Shown: positions 1-9,328, counted from the stretch's first letter. The stretch: DNA of 64,000 nt from an uncultured Bacteroidales bacterium (GCA_946412245.1 CAMKGM010000001.1:1-64000), one strand, 5' to 3'. Numbers and translations are program-made. Notes: generated from the letters alone by a model not told the origin.

Positions 1-57
1 ATAATAATACTGTTTTTTGTTTACAACTTTGTAAACCCATTTCAGGACAAGTCACCT

Positions 58-111
58 TTCCCGGTTTTCCCGGCTTTCCCGGCTTTCCCGGTTTTCCCGC
101 CTTTCCCGACT
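58..111. repeat. Tandem 9-bp repeat, 6 units of TTCCCG(G/C/A)(C/T)T
   Basis: ttcccggtt ttcccggct ttcccggct ttcccggtt ttcccgcct ttcccgact read directly. Confidence 0.95.
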
Positions 112-292
112 TCCATCCAAAAGCATTACTAGCGCTCAGCGCGTCAGCTCACAAAATAATTAGCATAATCAGATTCATCCGTAGTTTAAAAATTCCTGCG
201 AAGCAGACTTTTCGACACCGATAGGTGCAACTTTTTGAAAAAAACATTCACATCCTTCCCCCTCCTGTCTAACACCGCATCACAACTCACAT

Positions 293-362
293 CTGATAAC
301 TGATAACTGAAGACTGATAACTGACAACTGACTACTGACTACTGGCAACTTACAACTGGAGG
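293..362. repeat. Tandem heptanucleotide repeat, 10 units of CTGAYAA-like sequence
   Basis: CTGATAA CTGATAA CTGAAGA CTGATAA CTGACAA CTGACTA CTGACTA CTGGCAA CTTACAA CTGGAGG read directly. Confidence 0.95.
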
Positions 363-365
363 TGG

Positions 366-1130
366 TTAATAGTAGGAGCGGATGATGAGCCAGTTGGTTT
401 GGTGGCGGGTGTTGTCGAAGTGGGGAGCGAGTTCGTTGATGGGGCTGCCGTTGCGCTCACGATACCAACCGTAGGCCCACGTGCCCATGTCCAGGTAGAG
501 GGCTTGCTTCGCGCCCAGGGCGACAAGCGCGTCGATAAATTCGTGGCAATACATCTTGTCCAGGCCTTGAATCACGGCAAAGGAGCCGTCGGCCATGATG
601 CAAGCAGCGCGATAGATGATGTGTGCCCGTCGGTCGCGAATGGCCTGTGGAATGCGCTCCACTTGCCCTACCCCATCTTCCACAATGAGGCATTGCTGAA
701 ACAGGAAGCCGCCCTGTTCCACCGCTGTTGCGATTGAAGCGTCGAGTTCGGAGTTGGGCTTGATGGCCACCCGGTGCCCGGCAACAAGCAGATGCCCGGT
801 GCAGGTCACGTCGCTGTAGCCATGCTTCAAGGTCCCTGCCACCACATGATTGCCGCACACGGTGGTGAGGTCCTCGCCGGTAAATGCCGCTGCCACTTGC
901 AGCAGCACCTGAGCATCGTCATCGCCCGGCGGTTGCCCTACCGCAAACTGAATTTCGTCGGCAATGTTAGGTACAAGCATGAGCAGTTCGTGTCCGGCGG
1001 CGGTAACGTGTTCAGCCTCGAGCGGACGTTTGAGCTGATCGCCCTGCATGGCAGCCGCTTCAGTACTCATGGCCATGACTCCGACAGGAATCATCGCCCT
1101 CAAAATGACCTTTTTAAACATATTGCGCAA
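366..1130 (-). CDS. Secreted protein, possibly phosphodiester glycosidase (NAGPA-like) family
   Basis: 254 aa ORF, N-terminal signal-like segment; C-terminal LGAKQALYLDMGTWAYGWYRE...NWLIIR resembles phosphodiester glycosidase domains. Confidence 0.6.
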   Translation of the reverse strand: MRNMFKKVILRAMIPVGVMAMSTEAAAMQGDQLKRPLEAEHVTAAGHELLMLVPNIADEIQFAVGQPPGDDDAQVLLQVAAAFTGEDLTTVCGNHVVAGTLKHGYSDVTCTGHLLVAGHRVAIKPNSELDASIATAVEQGGFLFQQCLIVEDGVGQVERIPQAIRDRRAHIIYRAACIMADGSFAVIQGLDKMYCHEFIDALVALGAKQALYLDMGTWAYGWYRERNGSPINELAPHFDNTRHQTNWLIIRSYY

Positions 1131-1255
1131 ATGAACATGAGTTAAACGAGTCTAAAATTATAGAGTTTTCGACGAATTCACAACATTTTCAGCAGTTTTT
1201 ATTATTTTACACATTATTTTTAATATTTTTTCTTGCTTTTTTAATTGGAAACCCA

Positions 1256-1263
1256 TATTTTTG
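1256..1263 (+). promoter_or_regulatory. Bacteroidetes-type -7 element (TATTTTTG)
   Basis: TAnnTTTG match upstream of the ORF starting at 1330. Confidence 0.4.
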
Positions 1264-1329
1264 TGATTGATTTTGATGAAACTTTATTTGAGATATATTT
1301 CATTATTAACTAAAAATTCAAAAACAGCA

Positions 1330-2949
1330 ATGAAAAAATTTTTACTTTTCGCAGCTGCAGCTGCAATGATGATGAGCGCAAGCGCTCAAGTAAATGTTGA
1401 GCAATTGTGGAAACATGATGTTAGCCAAACATTAAGTGCTGCTGATTGCCGTCAAGGCTTCGGCATGAACGGCAAAATCTTTATCAACGACAAAGCCAAT
1501 CAAAAGGTTGTCGTGTTTGGTCAAGGCGGTCTTGCTGACGAAGAATATCCCGGTGGAGCAAACACTGGTTGCACCCGCGATGAGGCCGGCAACATCATCA
1601 CAATCCTTACTGGTTGGGCTGGCAACTGGACTTGTGACGGTGAGACTCCCACTGTTCAGGTTGTTAACCCCAATGATCCAACTCAAGTGAAGCAATACTT
1701 CTTGCCTACCGACGTTGCGTCTCTGCCTGCTGATGCCCCACTTGGATTTGGTCGTTGCGACCTCATAGGCTTTGCTAAGGGCGACCTGATGACCGATGGT
1801 GTCATGTACCTTGCTCCAAGTACTGCTGGATGTAAAGAACTAATCGTTATGACCATTGCCGATGGCGAGGTCGATCTTGACAACACTTATGTGGCAACCA
1901 TCGATGGTTCAGTATCCGAAACTTCGTCAACTCCTATTAACTATTATATCAATGCTAGTGGTGAAGAACGTCTGCTCTATGTGAACCGCACTCATGGGCA
2001 AACAAAAGATGAAAATGGAGTTGTTGTTGCTTCCACAAATGTTGGTGTTAAGGTTCTTGCAGCTGCTGGCGATAACTTTGCAGTTGAAAGCACTCCCGTT
2101 CTGCCCAACAAGAGCGCAAGTAATGGCGCCCAGATCTTTGTATGGGACGGTGAAGAATATGCAGTATATCCCATGGATATCACTAATAACTACCGCGATG
2201 GTATTGCTATCGTGAAATTAGGAGACACAGAACCTACCGTGATTTGCGAAAACACCCTCACCGCCAACCCCAATGCTTTCCAAGCCAACTGGGTGAACGC
2301 TGAGGTAAATGCTACCGACAACTCAGTAACTATTTATCACTATGTTCCCGGTGCTTATGTTGAGGCTTACAAACTGACCAAGGCTGAAACTCCTGCAGCA
2401 CCTGACTTCTACGTAGTGGGTGGCTTCAATAACTGGGACACCAATAATGGTGTGAAGATTACTGAAGACGGTGCAACTATTAATGTTCAGGAACAGAATC
2501 TCGAAGATTCCGAAGACACTAATCAAGAGTTCAAGATCATCACTTTCAATGCCGACGGCGGCATCACCTGGATTGGCGGTGAAGATGAGAATCCCAATGA
2601 CAACATCCCCATGCTTCTGACCGATGAACTGATTAGCAATGGTATAGAAATCACGCTGGTAACTCCTGGTGCCAACTTCCGTCTGCCCGCAGCCGGCAAC
2701 TACACCGTGAAGCTGGTTCAGACGGCAACTCCCGCCGGATCGAAGGAACTCTTTGAAGGCTACAAGATGGTTGTCACTCAGAACAGCGTTACTCCCACCG
2801 CCATCACCGACGTGAACGGCAAGACTGTTGCCAATGTGAAGTATGTGAACCTGGCCGGTATGCAGAGCAACGTGCCCTTCGATGGCATTAACATCGCAGT
2901 GACCACCTACACCGACGGCAGCAAGAACGTGGTGAAAGTGGTGAAATAA
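1330..2949 (+). CDS. Secreted protein of unknown function with beta-rich repeats and Bacteroidales-type C-terminal tail
   Basis: Signal peptide MKKFLLFAAAAAMMMSASAQ; start chosen at the second Met of the supplied ORF (1267..2949); C-terminus DGINIAVTTYTDGSKNVVKVVK. Confidence 0.8.
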   Translation: MKKFLLFAAAAAMMMSASAQVNVEQLWKHDVSQTLSAADCRQGFGMNGKIFINDKANQKVVVFGQGGLADEEYPGGANTGCTRDEAGNIITILTGWAGNWTCDGETPTVQVVNPNDPTQVKQYFLPTDVASLPADAPLGFGRCDLIGFAKGDLMTDGVMYLAPSTAGCKELIVMTIADGEVDLDNTYVATIDGSVSETSSTPINYYINASGEERLLYVNRTHGQTKDENGVVVASTNVGVKVLAAAGDNFAVESTPVLPNKSASNGAQIFVWDGEEYAVYPMDITNNYRDGIAIVKLGDTEPTVICENTLTANPNAFQANWVNAEVNATDNSVTIYHYVPGAYVEAYKLTKAETPAAPDFYVVGGFNNWDTNNGVKITEDGATINVQEQNLEDSEDTNQEFKIITFNADGGITWIGGEDENPNDNIPMLLTDELISNGIEITLVTPGANFRLPAAGNYTVKLVQTATPAGSKELFEGYKMVVTQNSVTPTAITDVNGKTVANVKYVNLAGMQSNVPFDGINIAVTTYTDGSKNVVKVVK

Positions 2950-3011
2950 AAATCACACTAACAGCTGAATCGCAATTCTCACTGTTGCGGTTCACGAGAA
3001 TTGAACAAGGA

Positions 3012-3049
3012 CTCCTGCCCCACGCTGTGCGGGCAGGGGTTTCTTTATT
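3012..3049 (+). terminator. Rho-independent terminator
   Basis: Stem cctgccc/gggcagg followed by tttctttatt. Confidence 0.8.
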
Positions 3050-3178
3050 CAAGCTTTTAATCTTCAAAGCATTAGAAGCCTGAAGATTAGAGGAGCCTGA
3101 GCACCTCAAAAAGTAAGTAAGCCACACCTATTAATATATAATGAAAGTGAAAAATTTGTGTATAAGCGAGAATTGTGC

Positions 3179-3186
3179 TAAATTTG
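3179..3186 (+). promoter_or_regulatory. -7 element TAAATTTG
   Basis: TAnnTTTG match 58 nt before ATG of the C1 peptidase. Confidence 0.4.
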
Positions 3187-3244
3187 TGGTATCTTTTGAA
3201 ACTAATTATTCAAAAAACCAAACAATACACAAAAACAACCCATT

Positions 3245-4450
3245 ATGAAGAAATTATTCTTTACCCTGTTTGTTGCCGCCGCAGCCTTCAGCGTTGCCAG
3301 CGCCGACAGCAAAGTTGTAATCCCTGACAGCACGGGATTCAAGTTCACTGACACCAAAGTGGTTAAGACAACTCCCGTCAAGGATCAGAACAAGTCCGGA
3401 ACTTGCTGGTGCTACTCAACCAACACCTTCTTTGAAAGTGAAATCTTGCGCAAAACCGGCAAGGAAGTACACCTGAGCGAAGGTTTCGTGGTTTATCACT
3501 GCTACCTCGACAAGGCCATCAAATACATCCGCATGGACGGTACCGTTAACTTTGCCGAAGGCGGCGCTGCCGACGACGTGAACTACGTGTGGGACAAATA
3601 TGGCATGGTGCCTAACGAAGTGTACACCGGCATGACCCACGGCGACAAGAAGTTTAACACCGCCGAGCTCACCGCTACCCTGAGCGGCTACGCCAGCGTG
3701 ATCAACCAGCGCAAGCTCAAAAAACTCACTCCCTCTTGGATTGACGGTTTCAAGGGCATTCTTGACGCCTACATGGGCAAGCTGCCCGAGACCTTCGTGT
3801 ATGAAGGCAAGACCTACACTCCTCAATCTTATGCTGCTTCGCTGCCCATCAAGATGGACGACTACATTGGCATTTCTTCGTTCACACATCACCCCTTCTA
3901 CAAGCCCTTCGTGCTTGAGGTGGCCGACAACTGGCTGTGGTACAACTACCAGAACGTGCCCATGGAAGAGTTGCTCGAGATTGTGAACTACGCCATCGAC
4001 CATGGCTACACCGTGGCTTGGGGTGCCGACGTGAGCGAAAAGGGAATGAAGTGGCGCAAGGGCTATGCCATCCTGCCCGACATTGCCGACACTCCCGACC
4101 TCAAGGGTAGCGACATGGACCGCTGGACTCAGCTCAGCGACCAGGATCGCGAGACCGAGAAGTGGGACATCAAAGGCCCCATGAAGGAAATCAAAGTCAC
4201 TCAAGAACTGCGTCAGGAGTGGTTCGACACCAAGGAGACTACCGATGACCACGGCATGGTGATTATGGGTAAGGCCGTAGACCAGGAGGGCAACCGCTAC
4301 TTCAAGGTGCAGAACAGCTGGGACACCAACCAACTGTATCACGGCTTCTTCTATGTGAGCGAGGCATTCTTCCTGGGCAAGACTCTTGACATCATGGTCA
4401 ACAAGGAAGCCATCCCCGCTGCCATTGCCAAGAAGATGGGTCTGAAATAA
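3245..4450 (+). CDS. Secreted C1 (bleomycin hydrolase/aminopeptidase C-like) cysteine peptidase
   Basis: Signal peptide; KDQNKSGTCWCYSTNTFFESE catalytic Cys; C-terminal DDHGMVIMGKAVDQEGNRYFKVQNSWD with His/Asn. Confidence 0.9.
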   Translation: MKKLFFTLFVAAAAFSVASADSKVVIPDSTGFKFTDTKVVKTTPVKDQNKSGTCWCYSTNTFFESEILRKTGKEVHLSEGFVVYHCYLDKAIKYIRMDGTVNFAEGGAADDVNYVWDKYGMVPNEVYTGMTHGDKKFNTAELTATLSGYASVINQRKLKKLTPSWIDGFKGILDAYMGKLPETFVYEGKTYTPQSYAASLPIKMDDYIGISSFTHHPFYKPFVLEVADNWLWYNYQNVPMEELLEIVNYAIDHGYTVAWGADVSEKGMKWRKGYAILPDIADTPDLKGSDMDRWTQLSDQDRETEKWDIKGPMKEIKVTQELRQEWFDTKETTDDHGMVIMGKAVDQEGNRYFKVQNSWDTNQLYHGFFYVSEAFFLGKTLDIMVNKEAIPAAIAKKMGLK

Positions 4451-4485
4451 ACCGAAACACACATTATCTGAAATACAACTGAAAG

Positions 4486-4519
4486 CGAGCCGGCATGTGG
4501 ACATTCACACGCCGGCTCG
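4486..4519 (+). terminator. Hairpin downstream of C1 peptidase (possible terminator)
   Basis: cgagccggc ... gccggctcg inverted repeat; weak T-tract. Confidence 0.5.
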
Positions 4520-4555
4520 TTGAGTGCTGAAATGAGGCAAATTCCTCATGAGTAT

Positions 4556-4614
4556 AAACCCGAATGACTGAATTGGGTTTAACCCGAATCGGTCATTAGG
4601 CCGAAAAGGTTGGA
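4556..4614. repeat. Intergenic palindromic element, family AACCC(A/G)A(A/T)TCGGTCATTAG, copy 1
   Basis: aaacccgaatgactgaattgggtttaacccgaatcggtcattaggccgaaaaggt; shares core with 12851, 13554, 28593, 28980 and 55055. Confidence 0.75.
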
Positions 4615-4632
4615 ATATCCGATTTCTTGTTG

Positions 4633-4640
4633 TAACTTTG
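4633..4640 (+). promoter_or_regulatory. -7 element TAACTTTG
   Basis: Consensus TAnnTTTG upstream of psuK-like gene. Confidence 0.5.
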
Positions 4641-4690
4641 CAAGGATATACCCGCACTGAAACAATCAGTCAACCCACAATTTAAGAGCG

Positions 4691-5605
4691 ATGCAACAAC
4701 AGACAATAACGGTAATAGGCGGCACCAATCTGGACCTGGCAGGGAGCATGACCGGCAAGTATGTGCCCGGTGACAGCATTCCGGGCAAGGTGACGGTGAG
4801 TTGCGGCGGTGTGGCGCACAATGTGGCGCTGAACCTGCACTTGATTGGTCACCAGGTGCGTTTCGTGACCGCGTTTGGCGACGACCCGCTGGGCACACTG
4901 TGCGTCAAGGCCTGTCGCGAGGCAGGGCTTGACTTGAGTCTCTCGCAAGTGATTGAAGGCGAGTCGGGCGGTGTGTATCTGTGCGTGAACGATCCGCAGG
5001 GCGAAATGCTCTGTGCCGTTGTCGACAATGACATTGTGAATCACATCAGCGCTGAATTCTTAGCTGAACGCATGGAGCAAATCAACCGGTCGGCAATGGT
5101 TGTGGCTGACACCAATTTAAACTCCGACACCCTCACCTACTTGCTTGACCACTGTACCGCTCCGCTGACAGTTGATGCCGTGAGTACCGCCAAGACACCA
5201 CGCATTATCCAAGCACTGGAGCAAAGCGCCGGCCACCGGTTGCACTGTCTGAAACTCAACGAGCACGAAGCAGCGGTGCTGTGCGATAAAGTTGACCCGT
5301 GGGATGCCGTAGCTGAAATCGTGAGAATGGGTGTGGATATCGTTTACATCACACAAGGTAGCAAGGGCGCGACCTATGGCGCGGTGCAACCGAACGGCAA
5401 ACTGACACGAGGCAGCATTCCGGCCAAGAGAATCAATGTTGTGAACACCACAGGAGCAGGCGACGCGTTTGTGGCCGGCATTGTGCACGGACAGTTGCTG
5501 AAACTGCCTCCCCAGCAAGTGCTGGAGCAAGGACAACAGGCTGCCATCGCCGCGCTACTGAGCATAAACACTGTGAATCCAGAAATTAAGAAATACTTAA
5601 AATAA
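4691..5605 (+). CDS. psuK: PfkB-family carbohydrate kinase, probable pseudouridine kinase
   Basis: VIGGTNLDLAG N-terminus, NTTGAGDAFVAGIVHG anion-hole motif; directly followed by psuG. Confidence 0.85.
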   Translation: MQQQTITVIGGTNLDLAGSMTGKYVPGDSIPGKVTVSCGGVAHNVALNLHLIGHQVRFVTAFGDDPLGTLCVKACREAGLDLSLSQVIEGESGGVYLCVNDPQGEMLCAVVDNDIVNHISAEFLAERMEQINRSAMVVADTNLNSDTLTYLLDHCTAPLTVDAVSTAKTPRIIQALEQSAGHRLHCLKLNEHEAAVLCDKVDPWDAVAEIVRMGVDIVYITQGSKGATYGAVQPNGKLTRGSIPAKRINVVNTTGAGDAFVAGIVHGQLLKLPPQQVLEQGQQAAIAALLSINTVNPEIKKYLK

Positions 5606-5611
5606 GAAGCA

Positions 5612-6529
5612 ATGAATCAATATCTTTCCATTTCACCTGAAGTGAAAGCCGCCCTTGAAGCCGGCAAACCCGTGGTAGCTCTTGAGTCGACCATTATCTC
5701 GCACGGAATGCCCTATCCGCAGAATGTGCAGACCGCCCTGCGTGTGGAGCAAACCATTCGCGACCACGGCGCTGTGCCAGCCACCATCGCAGTGATTGGC
5801 GGCAAGCTCAAAGCCGGCTGCACGGCCAATGAAATCGAGTACCTGGGCAAGAAAGGCCAGGCCGTGACTAAAGCGTCGCGCCGTGACCTGCCCGTGCTGG
5901 TGGCGAGAGGCGAAGACGGCGCTACTACGGTGACCACAACCATGATTATTGCCGCCATGGCCGGCATTAAGGTGTTTGCCACCGGAGGCATAGGGGGTGT
6001 GCACCGTGGTGCTGAGACCACCATGGACATCAGTGCCGACCTTGAGGAACTGGCACAAACGCCTGTGATGGTGATTTGCGCAGGTGCCAAATCAATTTTG
6101 GACTTGGGTCTCACGCTGGAGTATCTTGAAACTAAAGGTGTTCCGGTGATAGGTTACGGAACTGAAGAACTGCCCGCTTTCTACACACGCCACAGCGGTT
6201 TCAAGGTTGACTACCGCATCGATTCACCACAAGAGCTGGCGGCAGCTTTCAATGCCAAGATGGCCATGGGTCTCAAGGGTGGCATGCTTGTCACCAACCC
6301 CATTCCCGAACAGTATTCGATGCCGGCCGATGTAATTAACAAGGCCATTGACGAGGCCATTGACGAATCGCAGCGACTGGGCATTCATGGCAAGGAAACT
6401 ACCCCGTTCTTGCTTGCCAAAGTCAAGGACCTGACCGGTGGCGACAGTCTGGCTGCCAACATTGAGCTGGTGCTCAACAACGCACGTCTGGCTGCCTTGA
6501 CCGCCACAGAGCTGGCAAAAATGGCGTGA
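5612..6529 (+). CDS. psuG: Pseudouridine-5'-phosphate glycosidase
   Basis: VVALESTIISHGMPYPQN; TGGIGGVHRGAETTMDISADL; family-typical throughout. Confidence 0.95.
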   Translation: MNQYLSISPEVKAALEAGKPVVALESTIISHGMPYPQNVQTALRVEQTIRDHGAVPATIAVIGGKLKAGCTANEIEYLGKKGQAVTKASRRDLPVLVARGEDGATTVTTTMIIAAMAGIKVFATGGIGGVHRGAETTMDISADLEELAQTPVMVICAGAKSILDLGLTLEYLETKGVPVIGYGTEELPAFYTRHSGFKVDYRIDSPQELAAAFNAKMAMGLKGGMLVTNPIPEQYSMPADVINKAIDEAIDESQRLGIHGKETTPFLLAKVKDLTGGDSLAANIELVLNNARLAALTATELAKMA

Positions 6530-6620
6530 CGGCAATACCGAATCGACCAAAAGCGAAGCATAATCGCGACAAAATCAAATTTTGGTCGTGAAAAAGTTTT
6601 GCAGTTCAAAAAGAAATGCG

Positions 6621-6628
6621 TAACTTTG
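6621..6628 (+). promoter_or_regulatory. -7 element TAACTTTG
   Basis: Upstream of L31 gene. Confidence 0.5.
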
Positions 6629-6698
6629 CACGCCATTACAGAAATTTGGCGTTTACCACCGCCGCTTTTTTAGTAAAATTTTAAACACTCATATAAAA

Positions 6699-6950
6699 AT
6701 GAAAAAAGGTATTCATCCCGACAACTACCGCGAAGTGGTATTTAAGGACATGTCGAACGAAGAGATTTTCATCACTCGTTCAACAGTGAACACGAAGGAA
6801 ACTATTGAAGTTGATGGCAAGACTTATCCCCTGGTTAAGCTTGAAATCACCAACACTTCGCACCCCTTCTTCACCGGCAAGCAGAAACTCGTTGACACCG
6901 CCGGTCGTGTTGATAAGTTCTTGAGCCGCTATGGCAACCGCAAGAAATAA
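6699..6950 (+). CDS. rpmE2: 50S ribosomal protein L31 type B
   Basis: [22 protein letters not shown]...[30 protein letters not shown]. Confidence 0.97.
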   Translation: MKKGIHPDNYREVVFKDMSNEEIFITRSTVNTKETIEVDGKTYPLVKLEITNTSHPFFTGKQKLVDTAGRVDKFLSRYGNRKK

Positions 6951-6981
6951 TTGCAACCGCAATTCATTTAGACTTATCATG

Positions 6982-7022
6982 GCAACGCTTCCCTTTGATT
7001 GGGGAGCGTTTTCATTTTTTTA
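6982..7022 (+). terminator. Rho-independent terminator
   Basis: aacgcttccc/ggggagcgtt stem followed by ttttcattttttt. Confidence 0.85.
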
Positions 7023-7091
7023 TATGCCTGCCTATTGTTTAAATTTCTTTAAAAATAGATGAGTAATGAAATAAATTCGGTGACGAATGAA

Positions 7092-7099
7092 TATATTTG
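7092..7099 (+). promoter_or_regulatory. -7 element TATATTTG
   Basis: Upstream of ORF at 7180. Confidence 0.4.
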
Positions 7100-7179
7100 C
7101 AACGCACGATGAAGTTGCAGCTTTGCCAAGCTTTTGGGCTGTAGTCATCAAGTGCAGTAAATAACTGAAAACAAGGAAT

Positions 7180-7785
7180 ATGAAAAAGATAATAACAGTC
7201 GTGTTGCTGGCTATTGCATGCGCAGGATTCATGCAGGCTAAGGACAAGGAGGTGATTGTGACGAAGCAGATCACCCCATATCAACGCAACCTGATTCCCG
7301 CCAAGACCGACGAACTGAAGCTGAAAACGCTCACGTTCAAGCCCGGCGGAATACACGCCGAGTTTGTCCACGAACTGCAGGCGCTGATGCAACGGGTGGC
7401 AACCGAGGATTTGGATCACATCACATTCACGCTCAACGTTGAGCCAATGCCTGACGGCAATAACGAGAACAACCTGATGGTGCACATTACGGGCTTTGAC
7501 CTGATGAGCGAGCCGGTCGCCTCGCGCGACGACATCATGGGTGTGATGCCGGTGGGTTATAAATACTTTATCGTGAAACCAAGTGCTGCGAACAAGGCAC
7601 TGCTGCAAGACATCTTCAAGATTGAAAAAATAAAGATTAAATTTGTGCGCGAGTTTGAGCTTGTCGCCAACCCCATCGACATTCTTGGTACTCAAGTGAA
7701 TGCCGTGTGGCAAGAAGGCTCGTTACAACTCAAGCAATGTGTCATTTCAGACGAGAATAAACTGAACGAAAATGGAAAACTTTAA
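7180..7785 (+). CDS. Secreted hypothetical protein
   Basis: Signal peptide MKKIITVVLLAIACAGFMQA; no family recognised. Confidence 0.75.
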   Translation: MKKIITVVLLAIACAGFMQAKDKEVIVTKQITPYQRNLIPAKTDELKLKTLTFKPGGIHAEFVHELQALMQRVATEDLDHITFTLNVEPMPDGNNENNLMVHITGFDLMSEPVASRDDIMGVMPVGYKYFIVKPSAANKALLQDIFKIEKIKIKFVREFELVANPIDILGTQVNAVWQEGSLQLKQCVISDENKLNENGKL

Positions 7786-8521
7786 CAACGACAATATCCC
7801 TCCCATTCCGGAAATTGAACCCGAGAAAGATGTGAACATTCCACCGATACCGCACATGGAGCCTGATGGCGGCAAAAACGCATCAAAGAAAACATGGTGG
7901 ATTGTGGCCATCGCAGCAGTGGCGCTGGTGGGCCTGCTGGTGCTGGTGCTCACAAAATGTGGCAGCGACAAGAAATCAGATATATCTGAGGAACACCGCA
8001 TCACTGTTAACGCGCCAAATGAAGAACCTTCGGTGCAGAGCAACGTGACCGTGCGCACCTACACCGGCGCCGAGGCCGACTCAATGATGCGCGCTGAGAT
8101 GGCGCACATGGACAGCATGATGAATGAGATGATGAATGACCCCTTCTTCGCCGGAGGAATTGGAGCCATGCTTGACCCGTTCCAAGACCCCACGCCCACT
8201 GCCGGAGAAACCCGACACAACCGCAGGGAGCAGAAACAGGCCACCTCGCCGGTGGTATCGCTCGCCGGCAACATAGGCAACCGCAGCATCAGCATGAAAC
8301 TGGACCTTCGTGACCCACAGAACGTGACGGGCACAGGTGCTTGGGCCGACGGTCACCCACTCAAGATGTTGGGCATAGGCAACGGCAACGAACTGGATGT
8401 GAGCGTCTACGACGGTTCGAAGTTGCTGGGCACCCTGTCGGGTGTGTGGAACGGGGCCGGATTCCGTGGCGTATACCTCGAGAACGGACACGAGACCTCA
8501 TTCTCACTCGCAGTGCAATAA
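7772..8521 (+). CDS. Hypothetical membrane-anchored protein
   Basis: Single TM WWIVAIAAVALVGLLVLVL after Pro/acidic N-terminus; 14-nt overlap with preceding CDS. Confidence 0.75.
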   Translation: MENFNNDNIPPIPEIEPEKDVNIPPIPHMEPDGGKNASKKTWWIVAIAAVALVGLLVLVLTKCGSDKKSDISEEHRITVNAPNEEPSVQSNVTVRTYTGAEADSMMRAEMAHMDSMMNEMMNDPFFAGGIGAMLDPFQDPTPTAGETRHNRREQKQATSPVVSLAGNIGNRSISMKLDLRDPQNVTGTGAWADGHPLKMLGIGNGNELDVSVYDGSKLLGTLSGVWNGAGFRGVYLENGHETSFSLAVQ

Positions 8522-8528
8522 TCGTCGT

Positions 8529-9284
8529 TTACTTGATAATGTCATTGATGATGCGGCCCTGCAGACGGGGCAGCAACTTGTTCCATTCCTTACTGTTGAT
8601 ATAGCGGCGGATGATATCAGCATGGTCCATGCTGTGCATGTCGCTGCCCAGCATGTCAACGAGATTGTGCTCAAGGAGCCACATGGCATTCTCGCGCGCC
8701 ATACCACCAAAGTAGCCGGCCAGTGAGAGGATATTGATCTGGAATTTCACGCCGGCGTTGTGCAACTTCTCATAGCGTGAGTGACGCTGATAATAGTAGC
8801 TATAACGTTCAGGGTGAGCCAAAATGGGTTTATAGCCGCTGCTCATCAGGTCGAACATCATGTCGTCGATGCTAATCAGTTCTTGTACAAACGAGTTCTC
8901 AAGCAGGAGATACTTGCCGGGCATGGGTACCACAGCACCTTTTGCATACTGATCGGTCCAGTACTCGTCAATGCGATACTCAGCCGAATAATGCAGCTCA
9001 ATATCGAGCCCTTCATTTTCAACCGCTTGCTTGAGGGTGGCAAAGCCTTGTGCGAGCGACTCGGGTGTATTCTCAAACGTCTCGGCAGTGACATGGGGTG
9101 TGAGAATCACACGACTGATGCCCATATCCATCTCGGCATGAAGCATAGCGAGCGAATCCTCTACCGACTGCGATCCATGGTCCACACCGGGCATGATGTG
9201 GCAATGCATGTCGGTATTATAGAACAGTTTTGCTTCTTCTTTCTTGTTTTTTCGACCAAATATTTTGAACATAACTTTTTTCAT
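8529..9284 (-). CDS. CpsB/YwqE-type tyrosine-protein phosphatase (PHP fold)
   Basis: NTDMHCHIMPGVDHGSQSVEDSLAML, ILTPHV, ILAHPERYSYY, DMLGSDMHSM. Confidence 0.9.
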   Translation of the reverse strand: MKKVMFKIFGRKNKKEEAKLFYNTDMHCHIMPGVDHGSQSVEDSLAMLHAEMDMGISRVILTPHVTAETFENTPESLAQGFATLKQAVENEGLDIELHYSAEYRIDEYWTDQYAKGAVVPMPGKYLLLENSFVQELISIDDMMFDLMSSGYKPILAHPERYSYYYQRHSRYEKLHNAGVKFQINILSLAGYFGGMARENAMWLLEHNLVDMLGSDMHSMDHADIIRRYINSKEWNKLLPRLQGRIINDIIK

Positions 9285-9328
9285 TCGTTAAATATTGACT
9301 AACGAGTAAATACCGGTTTTTATTGTGC

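Noticed and set aside
3416-4504. 362-aa minus-strand ORF opposite the C1 peptidase
   Set aside because: Antisense shadow of a GC-biased coding gene; His/Val-rich translation with no family signature, while the plus strand has a clear peptidase.
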